DNA of 64,000 nt from Carya illinoinensis (GCF_018687715.1 NC_056762.1:36598864-36662863); one strand, 5' to 3'; positions 11,560-24,268 are shown, numbered from the stretch's first letter. The notes: generated by a model from the sequence alone, not told the origin. Translations and numbers: made by a program.

Positions 11560-12625
11560 TTTAGAATATTAAAATAAAGATATTAAATTTAAATTACGGT
11601 TAAATTACGATTCTACACGTTGTCTTATTTATTTAAATTTGACGTAATTTGATTTGATTTGATTTGATAGATAATAAAGTTATTTTTATTATAAATTAGA
11701 ATAAATCTAAAAGTATCGCATGTAGAACATTCAAGTAGGAACTTGAGAGAGCCCAACCCGATTATTCTATATTCTATTATTCTGCTTGGCTTTAAAGAAA
11801 ATGAATGTAACAAATGAAAATGACTTAAGATTAATATTTATTCGTAACTTAATTTTTATATATTTTGTCTTTTATTTAATAATTTTGATATTAAAAAGTT
11901 TGATATATATATGGTTATATTAATTTGATCCGATTAATAATATATATTTCTTATATTATAAGTCTAATTTATATCAATCATACACATTTACATTGAATAG
12001 GGAACAATAAAAGGTTTTTTAATTTTAAGGTCAAACTTACAAAAGCATAATTTTGGTTTAGACACGTTATGCTCGTTAATTGCGGGTTTCTCAAGTTTAA
12101 TATCCGAATTGACCTATTTTTAATTAATTATGTCCATTCGTATCGACTCGTTTAAACCCAGAAACAATAGTATTAAACTCTATAAATTCTAGTCAAGCTT
12201 TCAAGCTTTCTATCCCCTAATTACATCTAATTTTCTTTCAATTATTTTCCTTATTCAGTAAATGTAAAAGAAATAGAGAAAGATAGATTAAAAAATAATA
12301 AACAATAATAATTCATGTGCAATTATGAGTCTGCGTTGTCATTATGAATAAGCACAAGAATAAAGAATTGAGTAAAGAACATGCATGCTCACGCTTAAGA
12401 TGAGTACTAATTATTTAAGTACCACTTGAGTTGGATTTGAATGATATTCTAAGTTAGGATTACACATTTAATGTGTTACTGGAAATATTCTTAGTAATTA
12501 CTCCTATTAATTGCTTTTACATTAATGTTTATTTCTGTGCTCATTAAATAGAGAAAAACTCCACGTTAATTAATAATGCAATCATCATTATAAGTTTTGG
12601 GTTATCAACTTGAATTTATGTGTAA
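11560..12625. other. Intergenic DNA between the two neprosin copies
   Basis: 11560-11860 resembles 20030-20350 downstream of copy 2, and 12240-12620 resembles 2565-2960 upstream of copy 1. The junction of the tandem duplication therefore lies between about 11900 and 12240. The sequence is AT-rich and no gene is visible. Confidence 0.55.
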
Positions 12626-13139
12626 GCATGCTCAATGGATTATCTAAAGTTAAAAGAACACTTTTGATGAATATAAGATGAATTTAACTTTTAGCTATTC
12701 CATTCATATAAGTCTCCACATTGGAATAGCTATTTTTTCATTATATAACAATAAAATAATATAAAATAAATTTAACTTTGCCTATTTACATCAAATCTCT
12801 ACATTGAATTATTCATTTATTCATTATTTAATAATGAGTAATTAATAATTAAAAAAATATTTAATTTTTTTAATTATTAATTTGTTTTATTTTATCATAT
12901 TTTACTATTCTATTTATAAGTAATCATATTCTAATTAAATTAGTAATCATGAGTAATATAAATTAATAAAATAAACATTTGCTCCTTAAATAATAACAAG
13001 CAAATTTGGTTTTACTTTTACATATATTGTAGCTCAAAGCCAATAAATTTGAGTTTGCATAATCCATTGCAAGTAATTTTTCATCTCTAATAGCTAAATG
13101 AGACTTTATTTTTACATTTGGATAATCCATTGAAGATGC
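12626..13139. mobile_element. MITE-like element, 514 bp, only in duplicate 2
   Basis: The ends are inverted repeats. The left begins GCATGCTCAATGGATTATC and the right ends GATAATCCATTGAAGATGC, matching at 17 of 19 positions when inverted. The interior is AT-rich and non-coding, with internal repeats such as CTCCACATTG and CTCTACATTG. It interrupts flanking homology to copy 1, which continues without it at 2945-3000. No convincing target duplication was found, so the superfamily is open (Mutator- or Harbinger-like are possible). Confidence 0.65.
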
Positions 13140-13217
13140 AAGACCTTACATATGGGCAGAAAGGTGATGGAATCTACAGCAAGCATAACAGGTTTCTATT
13201 GTGACAGAGGTTTGAGA

Positions 13218-14746
13218 ATGACTCCATTTTAGTTTTTTTGTCCCTGTATTTGATTGTTATAAGCAGTACTGAGGAGCAAAATGTGTTGAAGATCTTGAAA
13301 TAGACAGACAACTGAAGATTATGAACAAACGTACCTTATATCAAAAGCATCAAGGTATTTGCTTAATTTTTAAGAAACATTATGTTGTTTTTTTTTTTTT
13401 TTTTTTTGTTCTGTTGTCTTTACAGACTGCAAAAGGTGACATCTTTGATTGTATTGATATCTATAAACAACCGGCCTTTGATCATCCTTTGCTTAAAAAC
13501 CATAGCATTCAGGTAAAACTCTTATGATCGATAGTCATTTGATAAACAAAAGAACGAACTTTATAAATGGATAATACTTTTGCAAATGAAACCTAGTTCT
13601 TTCCCAGAAAGATAAAACTCTACGACTTGCAGCCAAGACTTTTGGAGATGGATTGAATGAAGGCTGCCCATTTGGAACCGTTCCCATCAAGAGGACTCGA
13701 AAGGAAGATTTTTATGGGCTAAAATGTTTTGGAAAAATTCTGGGTCAACGTTGTGCCTTCTCCTCCTACTCATGTTTGCATTTATTTTCCTATTCTAATT
13801 TCTAATCATTTGTGCTTGTTTATAAATAGTTTTCATGCTCTGTAGTAATTGGTAATTTGGAAAAAGAATAATTTATTTTTATGATTTAATTGATAATATT
13901 AATACTTTCTTTTTTCTCTCATAATATGCAACAAGAAAATTATCAAGTAGCGCAGGCAAAAACTATATGGGAGCAGCCGCAATACTCAATATACAAAACC
14001 CACAAGTTATAAATAATCAATTCAGCCAAGCATTTGTACAGGTCCGAAGTGGCGTTGATGTTATTCAAGTCGGATGGTTGGTAATAATAATTTGTTTCCA
14101 ATCCTCATGTCATGAATATATATCTCTTGGTTCTTATATGGGTGTTTAATTCATTGCAATGTTAATGTTGATAATCTTGGGGAAACATTTTAGGTAAATC
14201 CAAAACTACATGTCGATAATACTACGCGAACCTTTGGTGCATGGACTGTAAAGCTCAGAATTTATTTATCTTTATGTATTTATATATAAATATAAAACTC
14301 TCAAATTGTGTTTGGATACTGAGCTGAGTTGAGTTCTTTATGAATAGTAGTGAATTAAGAGAGTGTAGTGAATTTTGTGGAGTCCATCGACAAGATAAGT
14401 TTATATATGTTTAGATGTTAAGATAAGTTTTTATTCAATACTCATTATACCCATTAAAAAAATATATATATTCTAGGCAGGTGAAGATGGTTGTTTCAAT
14501 ATCCTCTGCTTACGTTTGTGCAAGTCAACTCAAAATTTCCTCTTAGTTATGTCCTCCGTAAGGTTTCCCATTTATGAAGGAGAACAGTTTGATATAAGAT
14601 GCAACAATGCAACTAGTCTTCCAATGGGAAGCAGCCATTTTGCAATTGAAGGCTACTCCAGGGCTGCTTTTGTAGATGATCCTGAATTTGTAGATGAATC
14701 CAATAAATGGAATTATCCTGATTACAATTCACTGCAATATGATGCA
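13218..14746 (+). pseudogene. Neprosin-family peptidase, copy 2, 5' part (interrupted)
   Basis: The exon series matches copy 1: start ATG 13218, exon 13426-13512 ([18 protein letters not shown]), exon from about 13586 (EGCPFGTVPIKRT), exon near 13930-14080 (GAAAILNIQNPQV to VIQVGW), exon from 14194, and exon 14477-14746. Lesions: one T is lost after the fourth codon, giving an early TAG; the acceptor AG before 13586 is AA; no AG precedes the 13930 exon; there are small indels at 13600-13740; and the region between the CSGFV-like part and the EIRW-like part is deleted (about 14575-14600). The copy ends in a Copia insertion directly after the codons NSLQYDA. Confidence 0.85.
14742..14746. repeat. 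Copia target-site duplication ATGCA, left copy
   Basis: The five bases ATGCA precede the 5' LTR and recur at 19929-19933 after the 3' LTR. Removing the element and one copy rejoins the neprosin reading (QYDADIRKCYTIN). Confidence 0.9.
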
Positions 14747-15033
14747 TGTTAAAGTAGCAGTAAATCAACATGTAAATCCACAACACCTTAATAGCAGTTC
14801 CGCACAATCAGTAGCCATTTGACAATCTTCTAAGATCCTTCCGTGACATGTGCAGCATTCCACTATTTTACCATTCCAGTTTATTGTAATTATTTTCTTT
14901 CCTTCTTTGTATATTTTGTACTTATTTTCTGGATTCTTTTAGACACGACTATTGTATAGAACAATCAATTTAAATAGAATTCTCTGGAGTGGCCTTGGTA
15001 ATTTTTGAACCAAGTCCTTTACGAAAACTTTCT
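14747..15033 (+). repeat. Copia 5' LTR, 287 bp
   Basis: It begins TGTTAAAGTAGC and ends AAAACTTTCT directly before the primer-binding site. It pairs with 19642-19928 at the same length with about 20 mismatches counted by eye (about 93% identity). The terminus is CT rather than the usual CA in both copies. Confidence 0.92.
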
Positions 15034-15045
15034 TGGTATCAGAGC
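15034..15045 (+). promoter_or_regulatory. Primer-binding site (initiator tRNA-Met type)
   Basis: TGGTATCAGAGC directly follows the 5' LTR. It is the standard Copia site complementary to the 3' end of initiator tRNA-Met. Confidence 0.9.
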
Positions 15046-15077
15046 GTTTTGCTCACACTTGATCCTGTAACTAGCAA

Positions 15078-18000
15078 ATGGCGTCCTTCAGTTCTTCCAC
15101 TCCACTTGTTTTCAATGCACCTAATGTAGTCTAACTCATCTCGGTGAAAATGGATGGTGATAATTATTTGAATTGGATTTTTCAGTGTCTACCTACATTA
15201 AGAAGTCACGATCTCGTGGGCTTCGTGGATGGATCTAAATCGTGCCCAGAGAAGTACCTGTCCGATTCTCAAGGCAAACCTTTGACTGAGATCAACCCTG
15301 CTTTCTTGATTTGGCACAAGAAGGACCAATTTGTTCTTGGGTTACTCAACTCCACACTTGCTAACCATGTTTTACCGTCTGTGTATGGCTTAAACTCGAC
15401 AAAGCAAGTATGGACAACTTTGGCTAATAAATACGCATCTCAAACGGAAATTGCAGAGTTTGCTCCAAAGAGAAATGAGTTGCACTGAATTTCTAAACAC
15501 TGCCAAGATATGTGCTGATAACTTGGTAGTTGCTGGGAAGCCCGTAGAAGAGAAGGATCTAATCTCCTATATTATAGGAGGTCTCAACCCTTCTTTTAAT
15601 CCCTTCATTGTCTCGTGTTCCTTTGCCTTACGGAACAACATAATGAGCTTGGATGATTTTCAATCGGAACTCTTGTCTTATGAGATTCTTATTGAAAATC
15701 AAAACCATGGAACTGTGGAACAACAGAGTTTTGCTATGATGGCACATTCCAAAGGCCATTTTCAAAATGGTCCAAAGAAGTCTCGTAACAACAACTTCCC
15801 ACCTAATCAAAATTATTTTCCACAAAGGAACTCGCAACCAAAATTGAAGAACTTTGGACCCGTTGCACAGCAGCAGAATATCTGCATTGAACCTTCCCAT
15901 CAAAATCTTTTCCACATAATTCTTCTCAGCAAAGCCTTTTTCCTCCTATGCGAGCACCATGCCAGATTTGTGGTAAGACTAATCACAATGCTTTGGACTA
16001 TTTTCACAAGATGGATTATAGTGATCAAGGAAGGCACCCATCTTTTCAACTTGCAGCGATGGTGGCCAATAGCAATACTCTTCATGAAGATGGCACTTGG
16101 TATGCTGATAGTGGAGCCAACCAGCATATTACTAATGATTTGGCTAATCTCACTCTTCAGGAGACTTATGGTGGCACCAAGACGATAGCCGTGGATAATG
16201 GTAATGATCTTACTATTCAAAACACATGTTCCTTTTCTATGCACACTCCACAAACAAATTTGACTTTCAACAGTGTTTTACATTGCCCCAATGCCATGGC
16301 CAATCTTCTTTCCATAAATCAATTTTGCATTGACAATAATTGTTTTTTTGTTCTAACGAATTCTCATTATTTTCTTAAGGACAACAAAACAAGAACCATC
16401 CTTCTGGAGGGTCTGAGTGAAGGTAGCCTATATCCTATGCATCTCAACAAAAATAGCATAAATAAGTGTCGTGGACAAGTAGCCCTTTTTGGTGTTAAGA
16501 CTTCCTTAGAAATGCGGCATGCAAGACTAGGACACCCCTCAGCTCCAATTGCCAAGCGGGTCATAGATTCTTTCAAACTTCCTCTTCAAGGGTCAACTAA
16601 CAAAGATTATCTCTGTTCTGCTTGTCAGTTGTGAAAAAGTAAAAAGCTTCATTTTCATGACTCCGATCAGGTGTCTCTAGGTCCTCTAGAAATTATTCAT
16701 TCTGATGTATGGGTATCACCTATCAAGTCTCAAGGTGGTTGTCTCTATTATGTAATTTTTATTGACGACTATTCTAGATTTACATGGTTGTACCCTATTT
16801 CTCATAAATCAGATATTTATTCTTGCTTTGTCAAATTCAAGCTTCTTGTTGAGAACTTTTTTTCTTGCAAAATTAAACAATTCCAGTCCGATAATGGTGG
16901 TGAATTCACATCCAAACAATTTGTCTCCTTTCCAAATTCAAATGGAATTCACCATCGTCTAACTTGTCCTTATACATCCCAACAAAATGGGATTGTTGAA
17001 CGTAAACACCGTCATATCATGGAAATTGGACTCTCTCTCCTCGCTCAGTCCAATCTCCCTACGTCCTTTTGGGTTGATGCATTTTCCACTACTATCCACC
17101 TTATTAATTGTCTCCCAACTCCCCTGTTAAATTTTGAGTCACCCTATAGCAAGTTGTTTCGAAAACCTCCTAATTATTCCCAACTTAGGACGTTTGGTTG
17201 TGCTTGCTACCCTCTCTTGAGACCCTTTGCACCTAATAAACTTGCCTTTCGAAGCAAACAATGTATCTTCTTAGGGTATTCATCTAACCATAAGGGATAT
17301 CGATGTCTTGATCCTATATCCAAAGAGGTCTATTTGTCCTGACATGTAGTTTTTTATGAGAATTTATTTCCTGCACATAGACAGGTGGACACCTCACGAA
17401 CCTCCAGCTCTTCCCAACGGCATCCTCTCACCGAAAATTTCTCTCTACCCCACTCGATCATGACACCTTCCCCCATTACACCAAATCAACTTTATTTTGT
17501 CAATGATCCTCAAAATTCCAATTCAAATTCACTTTCCTTCACTGATCATATATTCTCTCATTCACCTACTCATTTCACGTCACCTTCCATTTCTCATCCA
17601 AATAATAATTCTTTGATCACTCAAATCTCTCTTCCCTTAACCGAATCTCTCCCAATCCAATCTAACCAAAACACAATAGCCCCTACAACCGACAATTCCT
17701 CCCACTCTTTGGCTCAATTCATATTAAATGATATACTCAATCCTCCCATAATCCCCGTTACATCCTCATCCACGGAAATTCCATCCGAATATAATTCCCA
17801 TAATTCGGACAACATTAATTCCCAATCTCACTCAACTTTCAACACTCCTATAATTTTGCCCCTCACCGATTCTTCCTCATCTCCCTCTAACGCTATCCCC
17901 CACAATATTCCTGACACACCAAATACCTCCCTTGAGATTTCCTTACCCGACACTCACTCATCCATTCCTCCTGAAACCCATACACACATGATCACATGTT

Positions 18001-19641
18001 CTCAAACGGGCTCCCTACGCCCAAAGTCCTTTCTGGACTACACCTCCCTTTACTCAACAAAATATCCACCCCTTGCCCTTAACACCACCATCTCTTTATC
18101 TGAACCAAAAACCTTTTCCCAAGCCATAATTTCTAAAGAGTGAAGAGCTGCCATGGATCAAGAATATGCTGTGTTAATTAAAAATAATACTTGGACTCTT
18201 TGTCCCCGTCCCCTTGACCAACACATCATTGACATTAAGTGGGTATACAAAACGAAACACAAAGAGGATGAGAGCCTTGATCGTCGCAAGGCTAGATTGG
18301 TCGCTAAAGGCTTTGAACAAGTTCATGGAATTGATTATTCAGAGACATTCAATCCTGTTATCAAACCTGCCACGGTTCGACTTGTCTTAGCCATTGTCGT
18401 TCACTTTGGTTGGCCCATACACCAATTGGATGTTTCTAATGCCTTTCTACATGGAACCATTGATGAAGAAGTTTTTATTGAACAACCTCGTGGCTACGTT
18501 GATCCTAATTTTTCTGATTATGTGTGTAAACTCAACAAAGCCCTTTATGGGCTTAAACAAGCCCCTCGAGCTTGGTTCAAACGATTATCTCAATCTCTTG
18601 TGGATCTTGGCTTTATTGGGTCTCAGGTGGATCATTTACTTTTTACAATCAACATCGTGGTGTTCTCATTTATATTTTAATTTATGTTGATGATATACTA
18701 ATCACGGGTTCTAGTGATTCTTTTATATCCTCCTTAATTGCTAAATTTCACACAAAGTTTGCATTGAAGGATTTGGGTCTTCTTACTTTTTTTCTTGGAA
18801 TTCAAGTGTTTCGGGACTCTCATGGCCTCCACCTTCGGCAAAGTAAGTACATCCTTGATGTGCTACATCGTGCTAAAATGCTTGGAGCCAAGCCCTACAC
18901 TGCTCCATGTGTTGTGGGTGGCAAACTCTCCTCTACCTTGGGGGATCCTTTTGAAGATATCACTGAGTATCATCAAATTGTGGGGGCTCTCCAATATTGC
19001 ACCCTCACTCATCCTGAAATTTCCTACTCAGTGAATCAGTTATGCTAGCATCTTCATTCTCCCACCACTGCACATTGGTCATCAGCCAAGCATGTTTTAT
19101 GCTACTTAAAGGGCACGATAGATCATGGGTTGTACTATACACGTGGTTCTCTTGACTTACATGCTTTTACTAACTCTGATTGAGTAGGCGATCCTGATGA
19201 TCGCAGATCTACTACCAACTATGGAGTCTTTCTTGGTCCTTGCTTGGTCTCGAGGTGTGCTAAGAAGCAATCGGTTGTTTCCAGATCGAGTACCGAGGCT
19301 GAATATCGCGTTCTTGCCATGACCACAGTTGAAGTTTACTGGCTTTGAATGGTTCTTAAAGATTTACATATCTCCTTATCTTTTCCTCCTATTATTCATT
19401 GTGATAATCTTGGAGCTATCTCTCTTGCTTCGAATCCAGTGTTTCATGCTCGTACTAAGCATGTCGAAGTTGATGTTCATTTCATACGCGAGAAAGTTCA
19501 AAACCAAGATGTTTCCGTTCATTTCATTTCCACTGTTGATCAATTAGCTGACCTCTTCACCAAAGGTCTTTCCTCCTCTCGGTTTTGCCTCCTGCGAGAC
19601 AAGCTCATGGTTTTTGAGCCCCCCATTCACTTGCGGGGGGA
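15078..19641 (+). pseudogene. Copia gag-pol polyprotein, decayed
   Basis: The start ATG is probably 15078. Visible domains: Gag N-terminus (MDGDNYLNW, 15150), zinc knuckle (15960-16000; CQICGKTNH then a Tyr where the final Cys is expected), protease (WYADSGANQHI, 16099), GAG-pre-integrase (HARLGHPS, 16519), integrase with its D, D and E residues (IHSDVW 16698; QSDNGGEF 16887; NGIVERKH 16988), RT ([12 protein letters not shown] 18238; [10 protein letters not shown] 18427; YVDDILITG 18688) and RNase H (STEAEYR, 19291). Stops lie at 15132 (TAA), 16632, 17340, 18141 (TGA), 19046 (TAG), 19181 and 19346 (TGA). Frameshifts lie near 15460, 15880-15950 and 18645. Most stops are single-base changes from CAA, CGA, GGA, TGG or CAG. 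Confidence 0.92.
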
Positions 19642-19928
19642 TGTTAACATAGCAGTAAATCAGCATGTAAATCCACAACACCTTAATAACAATTTTGCAC
19701 AATCAGTAGCCATTTGACAGTCTTCTAAGATCCTTTCGTGACATGTGCAACATTCCACCATTTTACCATTCCAGTTTATTGTAATTATTTTCTTTCATTC
19801 TTTATATATTCTATACTTATTTTTTGGATTCTTTTAGACACAACTATTGTATAGAACAATCAATTTAAATAGAATTCTCTAGAGTAGCTTTGGTAATTTT
19901 TGAACCAAGTCCTTTACGAAAACTTTCT
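19642..19928 (+). repeat. Copia 3' LTR, 287 bp
   Basis: It begins TGTTAACATAGC after the purine-rich tract and ends AAAACTTTCT before ATGCA. Most differences from the 5' LTR are C/T or G/A transitions, as expected for methylated repeat DNA. Confidence 0.92.
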
Positions 19929-19933
19929 ATGCA
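19929..19933. repeat. Copia target-site duplication ATGCA, right copy
   Basis: It is identical to 14742-14746 and directly follows the 3' LTR. Confidence 0.9.
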
Positions 19934-20010
19934 GATATTCGAAAATGTTACACCATCAATGCTCAATTTGAATCTGATTTGGTGGCCATGGTGGCAATTG
20001 TCAACCCTGA
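19934..20010 (+). pseudogene. Neprosin-family peptidase, copy 2, 3' end
   Basis: This continues the reading from 14746: DIRKCYTINAQFESD, then a short deletion relative to copy 1 that shifts the frame, followed by the tail GGCAATTGTCAACCCTGA. Copy 1 has the same tail at 11540-11559 with TAA. It is the end of the second duplicate. Confidence 0.8.
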
Positions 20011-20484
20011 TTTAACTTTTATTTGTAATTTTCGAATATCTTTCTATTAGAATATAAATTAAGATCTGAAATTTAAATTCTAATCTTACACTTTGTCTCA
20101 TTTATTAAAATTTAACGTGACTTGATATAATTTGTCATATTATAAATTTATTTTTATTGTAAAATAGAATTAATGCGGGATTATAATTTCACAAAAATTA
20201 TATTAGTCTATTAGTAGCAAGCGCAGCGTGTCCCAAAACATTCGGGTAGGAACATGAGTAACCCAACTCGATTATTCTATATTCTATTGTTCTGCTTGGC
20301 TTTAACGAAAATGCAGAAAAAAGAAACTGAATGGAATAAATGAAAATGACTTGAAGTCAAAAAGGAAAATGAGCTCGAAACTACATTAACAATTTTAAGT
20401 ATGTATTCCTTTTCAGTTCAGTTTCTCGGTAGTATGAATCGAACATATTAGTGTTTTGTTTTGTCTTTTATTTAATTATTTTGG
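20011..20484. other. 3' flank of neprosin copy 2
   Basis: It is similar to the copy 1 flank up to about 20350; for example, GATTATTCTATATTCTATT and GCTTGGCTTTAA recur at 11760-11795 and 20270-20305. After that it is unique and AT-rich. No gene is visible. Confidence 0.55.
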
Positions 20485-21272
20485 TACTTAAAATTAGAGA
20501 TAAAATCGGTTTGGTTTGATCTGGGGGGTGATGATCATTTTTCTCAGACCAGATCGGACCAAACATCCAGTCGGTCTGTTCGGTCAGATCAAATTATTTT
20601 TTTCCCTTTTTTTTCAAATAAATTAATAAAAATATTTATTTAAATTACTAAATTAAAATTAATTAAATTATTAATATAAATTATGTAACTAACTTATTAA
20701 AACATATTTTTGATGGTGAATGATAATAAATTAGAAAAAAATTACGTCATTAATTTATATAATTAATAGATAAAAATAATATATTAAATTATTAAATGGT
20801 GAGTTGGTGATAGGTTAATTAATTGATATCATATATTGGTTAATTAAAATTTACATTAATAATAATTACTTTATATTTACTTACAAGTTACAACTTAGGT
20901 ATAAAAAATTTATCTAATAACTTTAATTAGATCATTGGTGTAAAAGTTAGTAATTACTAATTAGTTAATGGTGAATTGATAATATACATCTGTTAATTGA
21001 TAGAATATTAATTTAAAATTACATATTTAAAATTTATGTTGTTAATTTACTAATAGTTTAGATAAAAATTACATAATTAATTATATAATATAATATATTT
21101 AAAAGTTAAAAAAATATATTTTTCTATTTAGTCGGTCCAATCAAGAAGAATCCCACCTTAGGACCAGATAAAAAATTGAAAATTCACAAAATCTTATATC
21201 GAGATCAATCGACCCATGGTCAGTTCGGACCGAAATGGTCTGTCCGGCCTGACTGCTCTTCACCCCCTACTT
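20485..21272. mobile_element. Non-autonomous hAT-like element
   Basis: The ends are rich in inverted CGGTTTGGTTTGATC and GGACCGAAATGGTC words around a very AT-rich non-coding core. The right end ends in CTTCACCCCCTA, the reverse complement of the common TAGGGGGTGAAG hAT start. The left end begins near AGATAAAATCGG. Flanks CTTAAAAT and CTTACAAAAT are a weak candidate target duplication. There is no transposase. Confidence 0.55.
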
Positions 21273-22080
21273 ACAAAATTTAAAACGTGAAAAAATAATT
21301 TACTGTGACATATATTATAATTAATAAACAAATTAATATTTATTTTATTATTGTCCGACCCATTTTAATGGTGTGTTAAATATATAAAAATTAAGATTAC
21401 AAATTAATTTTTTTCTTTATTTAATTGATATGGCATTTTCTTACCTAAAATACCGTCGATCCAAAAACGACCATCAACGACATAATCCGGTGTCGGATCA
21501 CAATTTGCTGTCCCCTCTTTATGACCACAATAACCAGTTAATTAATGGGTTGGGGTACATGCCCAAAACATTAAAAAAAAAACAATATCAAAACAAAATA
21601 AATACGGTTTAAATAATAAATAAAGCATTAGTTAAGGGACCATTTAGGATGGTGTCTGACCATTCTCGAAAGATCATGGCATCTTCAGTTCTGTTTGTAG
21701 ATGCTTTCTTCCTCGTGGCTCTCTCTATCAATAAAAGCATTGTTGCATACTTTGCTTTTTCTTTTCGTTTTATTTTTTATTTTTTTTTAAAGTAATTATT
21801 GCTTAAGAAAATAAAACAATTAATTACATAATTTACGATTTTATATAGCATTATTTTATTTAATATTATTAAATATGAAAAATATTATTTCCTTTTTATT
21901 TTTTCAATTTAATAAAAAAGTTTTGTGTTGAATCAAATAATGGGTATATGATTATCTTGATTAACTTGGGTAAATTTATTTATTCTCCTTCCAATGATTA
22001 AAAAAAATTAATCAATTTTCTCCTTCCTATTCAATTAATTTAATCCGACCAACCCACCTAATAATTCTTAATTTCATGTC
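21273..22080. other. Intergenic, no gene recognised
   Basis: It is AT-rich with poly-T runs. Two short frames (21430-21612 and from 21678) resemble no family I know. It is probably distal promoter DNA of the downstream MAPKKK gene. Confidence 0.4.
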
Positions 22081-22089
22081 TTGTTTTTT

Positions 22090-22095
<6 letters not shown>

Positions 22096-22133
<38 letters not shown>
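22096..22133. repeat. (CT)n microsatellite
   Basis: A CT run of about 38 bases follows a poly-T stretch, about 350 bases upstream of the probable leader of the MAPKKK gene. Confidence 0.9.
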
Positions 22134-22135
<2 letters not shown>

Positions 22136-22489
22136 GTTTTATTGTAAAACTAAGTCCAAGAAAAAAAGCAATAATTGAATAATTGCGTAAACCATGATGA
22201 TATTATAACATTAAAAATTTGTAAGTTGCCGTTAAAAAACAAAAGGGGGAGGCAAAAGATCCCGTGCTCTTTGTACCACTTTACTACCATGAACTTCAAT
22301 ACGATCGTTGACCAGACGCTGGCACCATCATCATAGTCTTCCAAACTAACGGTCAGGATGAGCCAGTCCAACGTTGTTATCAAACATCACGCGTCTTGGG
22401 CGCGTCTTTCCTGTTGATGACAATAATTAATCACTTTAAACGCTTCAGACAAACTCAAAAACTTTAAAATAAAAATAAATAATTCTCTA

Positions 22490-24268
22490 TCTCTGTGTGT
22501 GTGTGTGTGAAAGGTGTTTCTATCTGTGAATCTCTTTCCTCTCTCTTTCTCCGTGCCTTTTCGGCTTCTCTGCTTTCTTCTTCTTCGGCGTCTCTGACAG
22601 TCTGAGCTAGCTGCTGGAGCAAGAGAGCTCGTTTTTGCGGGCCGTGCATACAATTTACTGTAAGCATTTGTTAGGGTTTTTGGTTTGGTTTTGCTGCTTT
22701 GAGCTGGACTCGAGCTACAAAAAATTTAGTGATTTTAGTCTAGTTTCTTTGCTAACAGTAATAGATGGTTCTGTTGGGGTTTTCAACTTGAAAAGTGTTT
22801 CTCACTGTCTTTGAAAGAATCTTTATGTGCTTTTGTTGCTTGAATTGTGAGTAATTTTGGTGTTGCCAAGCCGGATATTTTCCATACTAGGTGAATTGGA
22901 AGATTTTTTTTTTTTTTAATTATTATTTGAGTTTTTTTTATTTTTTGAGTTGTGTGAATGAGTTTGTTTGTCAATGGTTTCTATCTTGATAATTCGTGGG
23001 ATTAATTTTTGTTGAAATGAATGGCTGAATCGGTAGATCTGTGTTGAAAGAGCGTGCTTTGGCTTCTCGAGCTTCAGTATAATATAGCAATACTTCAGAA
23101 TGGATCTGTTTCAATAATGATGTATGCTTGTCAAGATATGATGTTCTACAGAAATTCGCATTGTTGTGTATCTATGTAATTTTAATGTGCTATAGCTATT
23201 AAAGAAGTGTATTTTTGAGTTTTCGGGGGTGAGTTGTTTACGAGGGTTTCATTAGTTTGTGTTAGTGAACATTATTCGGTCTGGAAACGTGAATTTGTCT
23301 ATACCCAAGCTGAGATCAAAGTTGCCGGCTGTATTTGTTTCCCAATAATTGTGCTACGGGATAAATATCTATGGATAAAAAGTAAAGCCAGGCTAGCAAG
23401 CTTCATCCCAAGAATATGGGCAGATTCTTTTTTTGCTTTTGATAAGTAGAATATGGGCAGATTCTAATTGTAGCATGATCCACCTTGGGTTGAAATCATC
23501 CACTGTGATGTTAGCTTGATGCTCACCCCTCTCAAAATGGTGCGCGGATCCTAGCTGAGCAGTTGGTTGCTGCAGATGGCTTTTCATGATACGTGGATCT
23601 TAATCGAGATGGGTTATCATGTAAAGAAGCACACTAGGTAAGTTAAGCAGTTTAAAGCCATGCAATCAAGGAGAGATTTTGGCAGTTTGCTTTTCAAAGG
23701 GGTGAGCCTTAGAAGTGAAATCCACCAAACTGACACCTTTAGATGGTTTTTTTCCCAGGATCTTCCAAGCACATAGACATATAGCGGGGGTGTAAACAGA
23801 ATTATATTCAAGATATAGCTCCAGTGCTGCTCATTTGTTGAGTTTCCAAAGTATTGTTTTTCTATTCATATAAATTTCAGATTTGTTTATGTAGCATTTG
23901 TTTCGTCGTTAAACTTACCCAATAAAAAAAATATATTTTTCTTCGTTAATTGTTTTGGGTGATAACTGACAGTAAATTCTTCTATACAGGTCCTTATAGG
24001 GCATTATATCTTCACTCTACTCTGGTTGAAAATCCATAACAGATCTGGCCATCTATCTGTCCTCTGTTTTTGTGGAGATTTGTAGACAAGGCTATTGAAT
24101 TAGATCTAAAAATTACTGCCATAAAATCAGGTCCGAATTTGGTTTTTGAGTTGGTGTCCATGTTATGGCTTATCTATAACAAAGGAGTGGATTTTAACTC
24201 AGAATTTGGCCTTTATTTCTGTAATTATATTATATTTTCCTGTGCATTTCTGTGCGTGTCACATAAGC
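22490..24268 (+). other. 5' UTR and leader intron of the YODA-like gene (proposed)
   Basis: A pyrimidine-rich leader-like segment (22500-22660) is followed by GTAAGC near 22662. A good acceptor (CTATACAG) ends at 23989, just before the region containing the start codon. A leader intron of about 1.3 kb is therefore likely, followed by UTR to 24268. In-frame upstream codons from 24146 lack family similarity, so they are read as UTR. The exact transcription start cannot be seen. Confidence 0.45.

Larger units (their letters stand above)
14747..19928 (+). mobile_element. Ty1/Copia LTR retrotransposon, complete but inactive
   Basis: The structure is 5' LTR, primer-binding site, gag-protease-integrase-RT-RNase H, polypurine tract (about 19633-19641, GCGGGGGGA), 3' LTR. 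The protease-integrase-RT order is diagnostic of Copia. A perfect 5-bp target duplication (ATGCA) flanks it inside neprosin copy 2. The coding region carries many stops and at least three frameshifts, so it cannot encode its own proteins. Gag and integrase wording is closest, as far as I can judge, to Ale/Retrofit-like Copia, which I hold with low confidence. Confidence 0.95.

Noticed and set aside
21678..21792. Small hydrophobic frame starting MASSVLFVDAFF
   Set aside because: It runs into a poly-T derived Phe run and has no supporting context.
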